From positions 1,793,001-1,857,000 of the forward strand of contig JAFBJZ010000847.1 of the NCBI GenBank assembly GCA_016785225.1: 64,000 nucleotides of DNA, in the 5' to 3' direction. Each line of letters starts with the position of its first letter. Positions within the stretch are counted from its first letter, which is position 1. The notes below the pieces were generated by a model that worked only from the letters and a program-made list of their open reading frames with translations, was not told the origin of the DNA and did not search any database. The position numbers and the translations under genes were made by a program. The DNA comes from Psettodes erumei (Eukaryota; Chordata; Actinopteri; Pleuronectiformes; Psettodidae). Positions 23,044 through 35,813 of this stretch are shown in pieces.

Positions 23044-23220
23044 ATACTGGTGAAGTCGAGGCAGACAGAGCATCACACACTCCCAGATGCGAAACCCTGA
23101 AATTAACTTAATTGTAAGTCAGGTCTCTGGCTGACTCTTCCCCTTTGCAGATTTCTTTTTCCTGTGATCTTCTCACAGGTGTGACACACATTCAGCAGCG
23201 GCGCAGGAAGACGTTTCAGT

Positions 23221-23868
23221 ATGTCTGTAGGACTGGAGTTGATTGGCATCTCCCTGTGCATTTTGGGATGGATTATTGCCATTGTGGCGTGCGCCCTACC
23301 CATGTGGAGGGTGACGGCCTTCGTCGGCAGCAACATCGTGACAGCTCAGATCATCTGGGAGGGCCTGTGGATGGCCTGCGTGGTCCAGAGCACGGGCCAG
23401 ATGCAGTGCAAGGTCTACGACTCCATGCTCGCCCTCTCCCAAGACCTCCAAGCCGCCCGCGCCCTCACCGTCATCTCCATCCTGTTGGCCATTCTGGCCG
23501 TGCTCATCGCCATCGCCGGGGCCAAGTGCACCAACTGCATTGACGACGAGGCATCCAAGTCCAAGGTGATGATCATCTCTGGGGTTTTCTTCATCGTGTC
23601 CGGTGTCATGCAGCTCATTCCTGTGTCCTGGTCGGCCAACACCATAATCAGAGACTTCTACAACCCTATCCTTCCCGATGCTCAGCGAAGGGAGCTGGGG
23701 GCCGCGCTGTACATCGGCTGGGCGGCTGCCGCCCTCCTGCTTCTCGGTGGCGGACTCCTCTGCTGTTCCTGTCCACCACGTGAGACCAGATACAACCCTT
23801 CAAGAATGGCTTATTCTGCCCCGCGGTCTGCCGGCGGCCCCGGGTTAGAAAGGAAGGACTACGTATGA
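23221..23868 (+). CDS. cldn3: Claudin-3-like (gene 7)
   Basis: Intronless 215-aa claudin and the best claudin-3 match in the cluster. The first loop has W29, G48-L49-W50, C53, C63 and R80. The second loop is FYNPILPDAQRREL. SCPPRE is followed by a tail with YSAPRS and ending LERKDYV, very close to the mammalian claudin-3 tail (YSAPRS...YDRKDYV). The PDZ-binding end and membrane-proximal cysteines (C181, C182, C184) are present. Start MSVGLELIG fits the family. Probably barrier-forming in epithelia. Which teleost cldn3 copy it is cannot be told from the window alone. A long G-run lies in its 3' UTR. Confidence 0.95.
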   Translation: MSVGLELIGISLCILGWIIAIVACALPMWRVTAFVGSNIVTAQIIWEGLWMACVVQSTGQMQCKVYDSMLALSQDLQAARALTVISILLAILAVLIAIAGAKCTNCIDDEASKSKVMIISGVFFIVSGVMQLIPVSWSANTIIRDFYNPILPDAQRRELGAALYIGWAAAALLLLGGGLLCCSCPPRETRYNPSRMAYSAPRSAGGPGLERKDYV

Positions 23869-24390
23869 GTGAAGGTCAGAAGGAAAAGACTACTGAATCT
23901 CAAACCTGCTCACCAACATGAGGGTGTAGCTGAGGAAACAAGGAGACTCCACCGTGAAGGACGTGTTGAACTTTGCCTTTAATGTTAAGTATCTCTGAAT
24001 TTGGCTTTTTGTTTGAAAGACTGAAAAAGGACATTTGAGGGTTGTTTTGTTTGTTTCTATATGAAAACCAAAACAAAAAGTTCTCAGTGCCCACTGTTGC
24101 TTAAGGTCAACAAATTAAATGTTAATGTCATTTTACAATCATATAATGTTTTTTTACGGTCTTGGCTTCATAATGTTTACAACAGATTTTTTTTTTAAAT
24201 TGCCATTACTTACTTTATGTGTCACCTTCACAATAAGGGACTCCTGTGTACAAAAAGGAAGAATCTGATGTATTAAACGATACAGCTGAGTCATGAACAG
24301 TTAATTACATGTTGTAAATACTGTAGTATGAATATCATTAATCACCTGTAACAGTCATGCTAAGTCAATGCAGCTTTTCAGTGCAGTGTG

Positions 24391-24418
24391 GTGGGGGGGG
24401 GGGGTGGGGGGGGGGGGA
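24391..24418 (+). repeat. G-run in claudin gene 7 3' UTR
   Basis: Two runs of 11-12 G separated by one T, followed by ATGGGGGAGG. It lies between the stop (23868) and the AATAAA at 24535, so it may be transcribed, and it could form a G-quadruplex. Confidence 0.7.
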
Positions 24419-24534
24419 TGGGGGAGGCGGCATAGGACTGCACAAAGAGCACCTGGGTCCATCCAACAATTATTATCTTTGTGGCTTATATACCACTGTT
24501 GTACATACATGTATCTCACAAGTGTTTTTTTCTA

Positions 24535-24540
24535 AATAAA
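24535..24540 (+). other. Polyadenylation signal of claudin gene 7
   Basis: AATAAA followed at once by a T-rich stretch, about 670 bases after the stop codon. Confidence 0.55.
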
Positions 24541-24544
24541 CAAG

Positions 24545-26907
24545 ACTTTTTTTGTTTTTTAAGATACTGCTTGTCTTATGTTTTTGCACTTCAAATGTAA
24601 ATTACCATTTACTTTGCTTAAGATGATGCTCTTTATTTTTACAGCGTATCCACTGCAGTATGAGTCAGTAAACCAGTAACAACAAATGACGTGCGTATTA
24701 TCCAGGTGCCTCTGTAAGAGTACCCTGACATTCGATGCTGAGGGCCACGTTACCACCACCTGGCAATTTAACCCACACACACGCTGAACAATTAGCCACG
24801 GGATCCGCTGACTGGCAGAGGTGAGAAGTGTGAGCACGGAGGAGTGGAAGTCATTCGAGCCAGGATACATGATTTATTCCTCTCCTTTCGACTCCACTTA
24901 TCTCGCATGCATCTTTCCAACACCAACATTACATACATTAATTTGTGGGAGCTGCCATGTAGCACCACACACTTCGTTGTAAAATAATTTTTCACCAAAA
25001 GGCTTTGTCTTCCCAGCTCAACAGGCCGCACGTGTCTAACGTCCCTCCGGTCATCCACTGTCCTGTGTTCTATGCTGTTTCTGAGGTCTGTATTTAACAA
25101 GGAGATGCAGCAAAGCAACGCACACTTATCTAGACTCCGCTGTGTTTGAAAAACCGACTGCATCAGTCAAGAGTTTCCGTGACAAACATGTCAGGCCTTT
25201 CAGTCCTGTTACAGGAACACATGCAGTCGCACCTGATGGAGGCAGCAACTTGAAAAATTAATGAATTTCTCACAGTAAATATGGGAGAGGTCCCTCTGTG
25301 CTGTATCCGGTTGCTTTGTCTCTTTCTACCATATCAGTGTCATTTTTAACAAAGGGACAAGGAACTGTTTGACATCTGGTCACGACAGTAACTACAGATC
25401 AGTTTACACTCTAATAAGTATTCAAGAAGTTTACATTTATTTATTTTTAGAAGGAAATACTTTGCACAGAAGATTGATGTAAATAAGCTGTGGTTTGTTT
25501 CATTGGGTCATTTAGTTGAAAGGAAAATCTCTAACAGTAATTTGCATCAGTAAATCAGTACAGAAAGATTTCCCTTTGAAAAGCTTGCCAGGCTTTAGAA
25601 AGACATTTTAAGTAAATTTAAAGCTGTAAGGCAGCTACAGTACGCCATGATAAATGCACAAACTGCTAACAAATACCTGTAATGTGACCTTGGTAATGTA
25701 TAAAATGCATAAAATTATAGCGTCCTTTATATGAACTACGAATCTTTATTTTTTAAATTTCTTCCTCTCACTAATCCTGAAACACAAGTTTCAACTGATA
25801 TGTGGAAATTAAACAAATGAAATCACTGCTCCATATTTTCAAATCTTTTCTGTTGTGGATTAATATACTGTGCTGATGAGGATTTATGTTTTTCTGTTGT
25901 TGATTTTTGTTTTGTTTTGTATTTTTTCAGTGACATTGATAAAGATTTTTTTGAAAAGAAACTCAAAAATTGTCAATCATGTACCAACGACAAAGTAAAC
26001 CAAACGATCCCGAGGCTATGATGAAACTGAATCTCAACCCAGGTGATTGGGGGGGTCTCTGGTCATGCTCTGCTGGCGCTGACCAAACTCTGGTCACATG
26101 ACCGATACTGGGGAATGTGAAGGGCAGGGAGGTTGCCTGGCACCTGAAGTCAGAAAGAAAGAGCGAAGCAACTCCCCCTCCAACCCCCACCTCCTGGAAA
26201 ATAACACAGACTCACTGTGTCCATTCAGAGGGAACGGTAGCTAACTGAGGTTTCTTACCTGCGACGAAGAAATCTAAATCCAAATCTAAACCACGACAGA
26301 CCCACAAAGGAACTGAAACTGACTGAATAAGAAACCCTGACATTCACCGTCACACACACAAACACACACACGGGAAACACATGGGTGGAGGTTATTCCAC
26401 TGATGCTTTGCAATGCAAAGCTGTAGTATAGTGTTGGATGGATTATTTTGTGCAGGTCCTCCTACTTTATCCATTCATGCTGTAAAAACGTTGTAAGGAT
26501 ACATTTCTAAATCTCCTCTTTATTAAGAATAATATAACTGAGCATGGCATCAAAGCTTTTTAACAGAAGTGTTTAATAAATCATGTATCTACATTCTATT
26601 TAAAGAATAAAATTACAGGCAGACAGGATAACCAGATTATCAGTTTGTGTATTTGTTCCACTGAATGGTATTTTTCTCTCACTTAAGACAAATAAGATGT
26701 AACGCTGCAAGTGATCAAAACAGTACAACATCATCTGTCCAAGAGGAGCCAGCCAGGGCTGAGCAGCTGCCCCGTCAAATCTCTGAAGTAGTCAAAGTAC
26801 TGCAGTTATTCTTTACCAAAGTACTGCGAGAGAGTCAAGGGAGGATGGCTGTCCAGATAGGTATGTGCCAGAGTATGACTTAGGGTCAAGTTGTACTGGC
26901 AAAATCC

Positions 26908-26969
<62 letters not shown>

Positions 26970-29900
26970 GTGCGTGCGTGCGCGCGCGCTTTCTTTGGCC
27001 CATTAGCTCATTGGTGGGGCAGATTTACGGGTGAATGTACCTGGTGATAAATCCAGCTCCCTCCCTTACATTCCAGCAGCGTGTCTGTCCGACCAGGCAC
27101 GGATAAGAAACACTCGCGCTCATCACTTTTCACGTTCGAGGTGGAGTTCGTGAGGTTAGAGGAAAGTTTGTCGACCAATGGCAGAAGAGAACAGGTGAAC
27201 GGAGGACTCCTCCGCAACACATTAACGTTCTCCATGAAAAGCTGTAATGGCCGAGAGGACAAACATCGGACTCTTAGAGAAATGGAGGTCAATAAAAATA
27301 ACAACAACTCATATTTGAGGGTCTCACTGTACCTCCAGACATTCATTTTTTTCATATTCTTCTCATTTTCAAAAAGTACTGCATGGAGCGTGTCATAAAA
27401 ACAACCTGTCACAATATGGCTCAATGAGAGCGAGCTGAGAAAAGCTCTGCTGCCCTCAGGTGGTCGCTCTAAAACCTGCAGGGAGATTCTTCAGGTGCAG
27501 CAGGCGAATGGAGAAAAAAACCCAGTCCTAATATATGCTGCGGTTCCTGTACAATAACTGATATGACGAAGCTTTTGTTTGTAATGATCGGAGTGGATTT
27601 CTTCCTTCTATATCTAAATTTACACCAAGATTTTCAGGCACCTCAACTATCACGGAGAACATGAACAGCTGCTCTTTTTGGTGAAGTTTATTTTCTCACA
27701 GTTAGGGGGCACTGAGGTCTACTAAATGAATTTGAAATGAGATGAATTTAAACTGCAGTAAACGTTTACCAGATTTAGTCGAAATTATGACTGAATACAT
27801 AAATAATCCCCCCGGTTATAGCTCATATGAGTTTCTTTTTCCACATCTAAACAGGAAAGACTGCACATTATGAGCATCATATAATGAAGCCTTTACAGGA
27901 TACAGATCTTACAGCTTTAAGGTATGTAGACGTGTTAATATCTTAAATGGATTAAGAATGCCAGCATGCCAACTGTAGATTAGAGTTAGATCTCTGTTGT
28001 GTAAAACAAAGTGCAATCAAATCACTCATGAGAGTCATAAGCCTCCCCCAAAACAATAATCAGAGTGAGACACTACCTTTTCTTATTATGCCAATAAACA
28101 CTTAATAGGGTTTGCAACAAATGTGAGCAGTTCATATTCATTTGGGCCCTGTGTACAATGGAAGAAAAAGGGGCCTCTGTGGTGAGGTAAATGCATTTGG
28201 AGATTAAAAATATTCCTCGCAGCAAAAAAAAAAAAAGTCCATTAAGAGCAGCAAACGTGTTCCAAGGTTGATTAATGTACCTTTTGCACTGGACGTGTTG
28301 GTGGAATGTAATGCGACTGAAAGAAATTTACATCCATACAGAATCATGGTGACAAAATGAATAAGTCTTCTCAGTGTAGATTTTTTAAAAAAAGTGGTAC
28401 AGCTGTTTAATGCTGGTGAGACCAGTCGATGGACATTTAGTCAATTTTCTATATTTATTCTACATTTCATCGTAATATCACATTAGAACATCATCATTTT
28501 TTGATCTGCTATGGGCAAAATAGTACCTTCAGGACATTATATTCATGGTATTTTTAATAATACATTTTCTCCTTGGTCTGTATAATAGGACTGTATTTCA
28601 TCTCCATTGCTTTTGCATTCCATACCCCCACTCCCCCCACCCCCAAGAGTGCAGAGACATGAACATGATAAATTTGAGGCCGCTGGAGGATCGTAAGAGT
28701 CTCATCATCTGCTTGAGATTTTCTTTCATGACTATCATTCTCTCGACCACTAAAAAGATTGTTAAAAGCAGTTAATGATGTTTTGTGTGTTTGCATATAT
28801 GCATCTGCTTTGTGTAAAAAGCAAACACTGGTTGTATTTGCCCTCATTTATGACTGTGTGTTTGTGTAGTTTGGCCAGTCCTCAAGTTTAAAGGGAAGTT
28901 TGAGTGTTAAGATGTTTTGGGTAAATGGTAAAATTAGGTTCAGGTTAAGGTGAGGGTAAACGTTGGGGTTAGGAATTTACTTCAGGGACAGGACTGGAGA
29001 GTAAGGTATGATATTAACAAGTGTCCACGAAATTAACATGAGAAAACTGACAGTTATGTGGTGCATTTTAGTCAGTAATGTGACTGTAAACTGGAGCATC
29101 AAATGAAAGGTGTAAGCCTGAGAGTCTTTTCTTGACTTTTCATCCCATTGCTAAATCTTCAGTTTATTTTCTAACAACTTGTTATCCTCTTATTCTCCTC
29201 AAGCACACCTCAGCCTCTGTCATGCCTCACAAGCACAACCTATTGCAGCTCATCTAAGCTAACATCTTTTCTGGCACCTTGCCTTATTAAGTACTATGAG
29301 GCGACCCTGGGATCATCTCTCTCCCTTCTTTTATAGATTAGTGTTATTTTCAGTACAATACTGTGCCTCCTAAATCTCCTAAATCCTTTTCCTGACCACT
29401 TGAGCTGAGAGAATGAAACACATGAAGAGCAACACATGCGTCATACTGGAGCAGAGACACACTAGTATATATGGATTTACATATACAAAGGATATAATAA
29501 TTACATATTATACAATACGTTTATTTTGTCATTTGTACATTTATTTTCAGATTGTATTTCTCTGTCAGCTGGTGGTCATCTAGTTTCATTAAGGGGAAAT
29601 AAAGGAATGGTGTGAAGGGAACGGGCAGCACTGACTCTAAGGTGATGAAGTATTTGTCACATTTGTTTCCTGAAGATTGAATACAGCTCTTGTTTGCATA
29701 TACACCCAGTGTGATTTTACCAAGGAAGATAGCGTGGACCATTAATCATTTTGTTTTGCATGGAAAGCAAACAGTTTCTCCCTAATGAGGAAAGATGGTT
29801 TCTAGCTGTGTATGATTGATGCCTAATGACAGAAAACCCCACCTATAATTCATCATACTTATTATACGACAAAAAATCCTAAAAAACAACAATAACATAG

Positions 29901-31400
29901 GATCCTTGTTACCGCATCCAACAATCTGTCTTTCTCACTCGCTCCTTCCATTTATTTCCATCATTAGGAGAGCTGCTGTGCACCACTGCAACATGCGGAT
30001 GATATCTGACACTCAAAATAACTTCTGATATGCAAAAACACAATGATGCCACATGATACCTAAAACAAAGCAATCACAGGCCCTATCAAAGAATTGTTGA
30101 ATTAGACCAGCACCACAGCTGACCTCTGACTTGGGACACACGTCCCACACTACAGTGCCAAACAGAAACGGAGCTGTTATTCTTTGCCATCTGCATTGTT
30201 GTATAAATGTCTGAGCTTACTGTTTACAGTAAATAAAAAAATGCCTGCTATAAATGTCTGGAGCTCATTATGTCAGAAAAAGAAGCTCTCAGGATAACAA
30301 AATGAGTAAAGGTCAGAACTAGAAGTTTAGCAAACAAACATCTCTACCCGAGGTCGACCCAAACTTGAAATTGGCCGTCTGCCTACTCGTGCCCTGTACA
30401 TACTGTAAAGAATGGGTTTATGGTATGACACTGTGACACACCCTCAGAGTCCCCCACACTTGAACACACACTTTAATCCCTCTCCTTTTTCAGATGAGAG
30501 CAGACGTTACGTCAGAAAAGGGTGTGTGATGGACATGTTTTATACTGAAATCATCAGAAAAGGTTTGTGTTTTTTTGTGTTTTTTTCTTTTTTGGGGGGA
30601 TGAAGATGCTGCAACACAGGAGTCCTCAGTGTCAGTGCATGACATCAATACTGTAGGCATAACTGTCTAAAATTGTAGTGATGGAAAGTATAGATAAGTT
30701 GTGTTTGAGGGCTTTTTACATATTAGAGAAATCGTGGTAGTTTATTTTTGAGTCCCCCTCCCCCTCCAATCTACCTCATCATTTCTGCTTTCTGATGTCA
30801 CCACATCTGGCCAATCACCTTTCTGCCTGAGTTCCTCAAACCAATCAGGCTTCAGATGCTGTGTCTCTGTCATTCTGTCTCTCGGACCTATGACTGAGCC
30901 ACCCACCACCTGGATGATCCAGGTGATCCATCTTTTCCCTGCTCGTGTGGTCTGAGACCCACCGATGCTTCTCAGCAGACATTCTGGACACGTCACGGTA
31001 GGAAACCCATGGTGCTGCTTATAACATCAACTGTGGTTCTGTTCTGTGTGGTTCTGCTCAGTCCAAGTGTCCCGGTAAGGCATGAACACCCTCACACTGA
31101 AGCAGTTAAATGTAATTGAGCCATCATTGGTTTTAATATTTAAATCTGTGCTTTTCCTTCTGTGACATGACAAAATGTGTTCATGTGAAAGAGACATACT
31201 ACCAAAAAATCCATTTACTAATAACAGCAAACATCAATTGTAGTTATAATAGATTGACGCTTTTTTTAAAACCACGTTGCACTTGACCTCTGTGAGTTTT
31301 TTTAAAAAATCAGGCGGATTTTATTTTATTTTATTTTTTTGTTATTAAAGTTTTTATTTCAAAGAAAAGAAGTGTTACATTTTTCTGGGAAATCTGTGTT
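24545..31400. other. Long intergenic stretch, no gene seen
   Basis: About 6.9 kb between the claudin cluster and the next possible transcription unit. Open frames are short or repeat-encoded. Contents recognised: one (TG)n/(CG)n microsatellite and minor A/T-rich runs. I see no exon pair with matching splice phases. Confidence 0.55.
26910..26990. repeat. (TG)n-(CG)n microsatellite
   Basis: About 80 bases of TG units grading into CG units at the right end, a sequence able to adopt Z-DNA. Confidence 0.9.
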
Positions 31401-31421
31401 TGGGACTTAGAGGTGGGTGGG

Positions 31422-31423
<2 letters not shown>

Positions 31424-31464
<41 letters not shown>
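31424..31464. repeat. (GA)n microsatellite
   Basis: About 20 perfect GA units just left of a CpG-rich patch. Confidence 0.9.
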
Positions 31465-31466
<2 letters not shown>

Positions 31467-31539
31467 GATGTCTGTGCGCTCTGTCCGTCAGATTATTACA
31501 GTAAAACTTGCTGTTAATGTTTAGATGCTGGCAGTATGT

Positions 31540-31662
31540 GAATGACTCGCCACCCCACCCCACCCCTCCTCTCCCGCGGGGGGACACTCCGGGGCAACAC
31601 CTGCGGATTTGACTTGTGTTTTTCGGGATTTTGGCGGCAGAGAAAACATGAATCTATCTGAG
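31540..31662 (+). other. Possible non-coding first exon, perhaps of gipr
   Basis: A locally GC- and CpG-rich patch that ends CTGAG followed by GTGAGAC, a good donor at 31663. It contains ATGAATCTATCTGAG just before the donor. Joined to the acceptor at 35766-35767 this reading frame would stop after one further codon, so it would be a short upstream ORF, not part of the receptor. Human GIPR has a non-coding first exon, which makes this plausible, but 4 kb separates the two and only the splice-site match supports it. Confidence 0.2.
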
Positions 31663-32325
31663 GTGAGACACGTTTTCCTCTTTTCCGTTCTCCTCCCGTA
31701 GCCTCGTCTTTTCTTTTTAAATTACCGCTTATTGTCCGCCGCCATGTGTTTGGCATAAGCGCGTCTTTCTGACAGAGAGCCGCTCATTGTGATTGTTTAT
31801 TATAGCGTGATAATGTGGCCGGTGGTCTGTGTGCATTATGTAACTGTGTAGCAGAGAGAAACACAAAGGCAAAGACACAAACAAATGTAAACAAGTAAAC
31901 AAACGTGCAATAATTTCACAGTTTGTTATTGTTGTTTTTTAGGTTGTTTTTTTTAAAAAAAAAAAAAAGCAGAATGTGGGTAATGCGCCCATAGATCCAT
32001 CACACTCAGAAATGCATGTGCGAATCACATGTATACAGGGCGACCCCCCCAACGTGAGGCCAAACTTAAAACGTATGTATTTTTTAGGTTATCGATCATT
32101 AAAAAGAAGCTACTGTTTAGTTAATTTTCACCTCAGGGAAACTTACTGTCAGTTTTCATGACCAAAGATGAAGGAAAGAAAAGAAGGAAGTCTGAACAAG
32201 TCTGTCACAGCCTCAGCATAAAGTGGCTGTTAAATACTGAGTTATTCTGGTGTTGTGAATTGTAACACACAATCCTGCAGTGTGGTGAAACACAGGCATG
32301 GCTTTAAGTATGTAAGCTGGTTACA

Positions 32326-32354
32326 ACACACACACACACACACACACACACACA
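32326..32354. repeat. (CA)n microsatellite
   Basis: About 14 perfect CA units. Confidence 0.9.
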
Positions 32355-32839
32355 GCCTGCCAGCTTTGTTACATCAACTAAGACATATTGGCTGCTGCGT
32401 CTTCCAGGCGTGTGTATGTATGTGTGAATATGTATGTGCATGAGGGCATGTATATGTTTGTAGCAGCCAGGCCCAGCTGCACTGTGTGTGTGTCATTGTG
32501 CAGTAAAACAATGTGTCGAAGAGGCTAAACAGACTCCTGCTGCTCTGCAGTGCAAGTTCCCTGCATACGTGTGAATCTCTTACACTGAAGTGCCAGCATT
32601 GGGATGCAAATAAATACTGTATGTACTAGAGTGGCATTCAGTAGAACGCACACCTCACCTGACCAACACGCAACACTCACCTTTGGTTGAGATGAATCGT
32701 TACCTACAATGTAACCTACAGAGCCTCTGGCATTATCATTTTTAAACCACAACTGTTCAAACATCAGCTACTAAAACCAGCAAAACAATGAGTGAGGGCC
32801 CCACCCTCCACTCAGGAATATTTATTCAGTCATGGGTTC

Positions 32840-32940
32840 ATTCCACCAATTTGTGTGAAAATCCATCAAGTAGTTTTTGTGCAACCCTGCCATCAGACAA
32901 ACCAACAAACAAACAAACAAGCAAATAAAACAGGGGTGAA
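32840..32940 (+). repeat. Retroelement-like repeat tail
   Basis: Contains GAAAATCCATCAAGTAGTTT followed by TTGTGCAACC and then a run of ACAAACAAAC units. This wording, ending in a short tandem A/C-rich tail, is typical of an abundant teleost interspersed repeat, probably a LINE- or SINE-type 3' end. The family was not determined. Confidence 0.5.
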
Positions 32941-35774
32941 AAGATTCATCATTCAGAACTGAAGCAGAGCAGTGATGTCATGTTGAAAGCAGAGATGAGC
33001 GACAACTTAGGAGCTGACGTGATGAAGTGCGTTTTTTAAATTTGTTTAAAACCGTCTCATTTCAGTCGTCATACATGAGGATGAGCCGCAGCCTCGAACT
33101 CAGCATCCTCTCCAGATAAACGCCGCTTGTCTGGTGGAAAGAGCCTCATGCGTGAAAATTTTATAATGGGACAGAACTTCACATTGGCATCGACGGCCAC
33201 GTGTGACGTAATGATCTAACTTGTGTGAATGGACACTTTGTTTGTGTTGGTGAAGACACAACATGCAGCGTTGAAGACGGGTCCAGGACTCTACAGGAGC
33301 ATCTGTGTGTGATGTTCCTCCGACGCGTTTCATGTTGAATGAATGATTTAACAAACATCACTTGAGACAAGATGCAGCGTTGAGTAATTTCCAAGCAGTA
33401 ACAGATATTTCTATGAAAACTGCGACATTTCCGTGTCTTCTTCTGCCCTAATACAGATGGCGTCAGCTCATTTAAGAGGAAATGTGGAACATTTGGACCT
33501 CATTAAACACAGAAAGAGGTTGATTCTGATGGAGGGGGCTTATTATCTCCACAGAAGCTTTAGACAGAACTGTGTGCAAAGTGATCCGTCTCTGCGACAA
33601 ACAAGTGTGTTTGTGGAGTGGAGATGAGTTAACACTAGTATACTCAACTGTGTCTCATGATATTATATATATTGCGCAGCAGGTGCACATCTGCGTGGCT
33701 GAAGGCACGACAGAAATAAAATCTCAAAGATTATCAGACTTCTTTGACACAAACTTCTTTTATAACACATGACGACCAACCTGAAGAGTCAGTTCTCAAT
33801 CTCTCTCTTTTTTAATCTTCCATGGTTTAAAAATCCCAAATTCACAGTCTCCAGTTCAGTGGTGATTAACTGAATATTTATCACTGAGTTTGTGACCCGA
33901 GGCCCAAAGCTGTGAAGAGCGCACACATTACGATGCATTATGACATGACCTGGACATCATATTGGTTATGTTGGTCACTAGTAGGTGCTGAGCCACCATC
34001 ATTTGTGTGCACCAATGGGACGGTTCCATGCTTCACGTCTGTCTTACTGTCACATGTACCTAACGGATGCTGTTTTTTGGGGGGGGGGGTTAAATCATGT
34101 AACTTTGTTCATGTAATTTAAAGAAGCATCTTGCGGATGTGAGTCATGCCCAACAGATTCACTTATCACAGGCTCTCCCACCTCACTCATGACTTCCCTC
34201 TTGATCCTTGTACATGATGCTCCAGGCGGTGCAGTGCCAGCCCGTGTGTCTGTACAGAATACAGTGTCCTGAGGTTCACTGTAAACAAGCAGCTGACAAA
34301 CCAAACCTCTCTCCCTGCTCTGTTCTGCCCATCTCAGTCGCAACGTTTCGGGGATTTAAAATGACTTCACAGTGGCACCAGTAAATATTCCAGTTCTGTG
34401 AAAATGCCAGTGAAAGGCATCTGAAGAGATAAGCTCTGTGCATCTATGACAGCACAATCTTATCATGGACCAGTGATTGCAGCAGCATGAAGGCAGCATC
34501 TTTTACAAAACTGAAGAGAAGACAGTGATACAGCAGGAAACAGCCTGAAGTTGTATATATGAAACAACGTCATGCAGATGAAGACTACTTTTCTGTCTTA
34601 AATCGTACATAAATGATCATTTCAAGCTTAAAAATACAGGAACTTCACAAAGTGGCACTACACGGAAAAATCGTTAATGAGGTTTCAATATTTAGATCAA
34701 TTTTGTCACGGTCCTGGGGCAGAATTCCAGACTGAGGCTGTATCAAATATGATTTATTGACAGGGGAGAACTAATAATCCAATCCCATGATGCTGAGATG
34801 GGAGAGAAGCTGGTCCAGATGCAGCAGATTGTGGAAACGTTTGATTTATCCCTCTCTGTGGAATAAATATAATGCAATAATTGTTTCAGAAAAGATGCAC
34901 GCTTCACATTATTCATAACTGTGTTGTGTTGTCAGTGGGTCCTCTTCCACACAGTCCACCATGTTGTTTCTACAGTAGCCCGGAACAGCCAAACCAAACA
35001 CTGGCTGTGGTGAAGGCGTTTTGCATTTTTGTTTCCCCTGAAGGCCACCGTAGGTTCTCCCTCACTGCCACTAAATCCTCCACACTGGACCTTTACACTG
35101 TCCTGTGCTTCATCTTCTTCATCCTCACTTCCCCACGCCCCCAAAAAGGTATTGCTTGTCACATACGCACTGGTGTTGGCAAGCGGACCGGAGATTTTTA
35201 ATGTCTAGAAAGCGCACCCTCTCATCAGAGTAAGTCAGAAGTTAAACAGAGAGGATGGTCCACCATCAAAACATTTACAAACACGCTGACAAATGATTCT
35301 ATGTGTTCACAAACACTCAGGACGCAGAGTCACGAACCTCCACACATTATTTACAAATCAAAATATACCACCTATATTCACAGCGTATGTGTTTTAACTG
35401 CTCGTCCTCAATTCATTGACTTAAACATTTCCAAGTTCATCACAGAGGTGATATTATCAGAAGTGAGGTTTTAAAGAGGCATTCAAATGTGTTTTATTCT
35501 GTAAATGTCACGTTTTGATTCAGTGTAGCTGCTTTTGTTGAAGGGAAAGTCTGAATTGTGGTTCTATGTATTTCTTGTGCTTTTGCATGCAACATTTGTT
35601 GGGATGTAAACCAAATATTTATCTTTTTAAAAACATGGATTTCTGTTGTTCCCAGCAGCACAGCGCAGAGGGGAAGGGGATTGATAAATGATCTGGAAAT
35701 TCTCCTACCTTTTCTCTCGACCTCCGCACGACCCCCCGCCTCAGTGACCCTGCGGTGTCTTCTCCAGCTCTGAG

Positions 35775-35813
35775 ATGAACTCTCAGCGGCCACACGGGCA
35801 CGTGTCTGAATGA
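35775..35813 (+). promoter_or_regulatory. Upstream ORF overlapping the gipr start
   Basis: A 12-codon frame (ATGAAC...GAATGA) after a good acceptor (TCTCCAG, ending 35767). Its TGA overlaps the receptor ATG as AATGATG. If transcribed, it could lower or tune translation of gipr. Its presence in mRNA depends on the true 5' end. Confidence 0.4.

Larger units (their letters stand above)
31765..35767. other. Intergenic or 5' intron upstream of gipr
   Basis: No coding sequence recognised. It contains a (CA)n run (32326-32354) and a fish repeat tail (about 32840-32940). It may be the first intron of gipr if the patch near 31.6 kb is its first exon. Confidence 0.5.

Noticed and set aside
23145..23543. 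132-codon frame overlapping claudin gene 7
   Set aside because: Frame-shifted shadow of the GC-rich claudin coding sequence; similar shadows overlap every claudin here.
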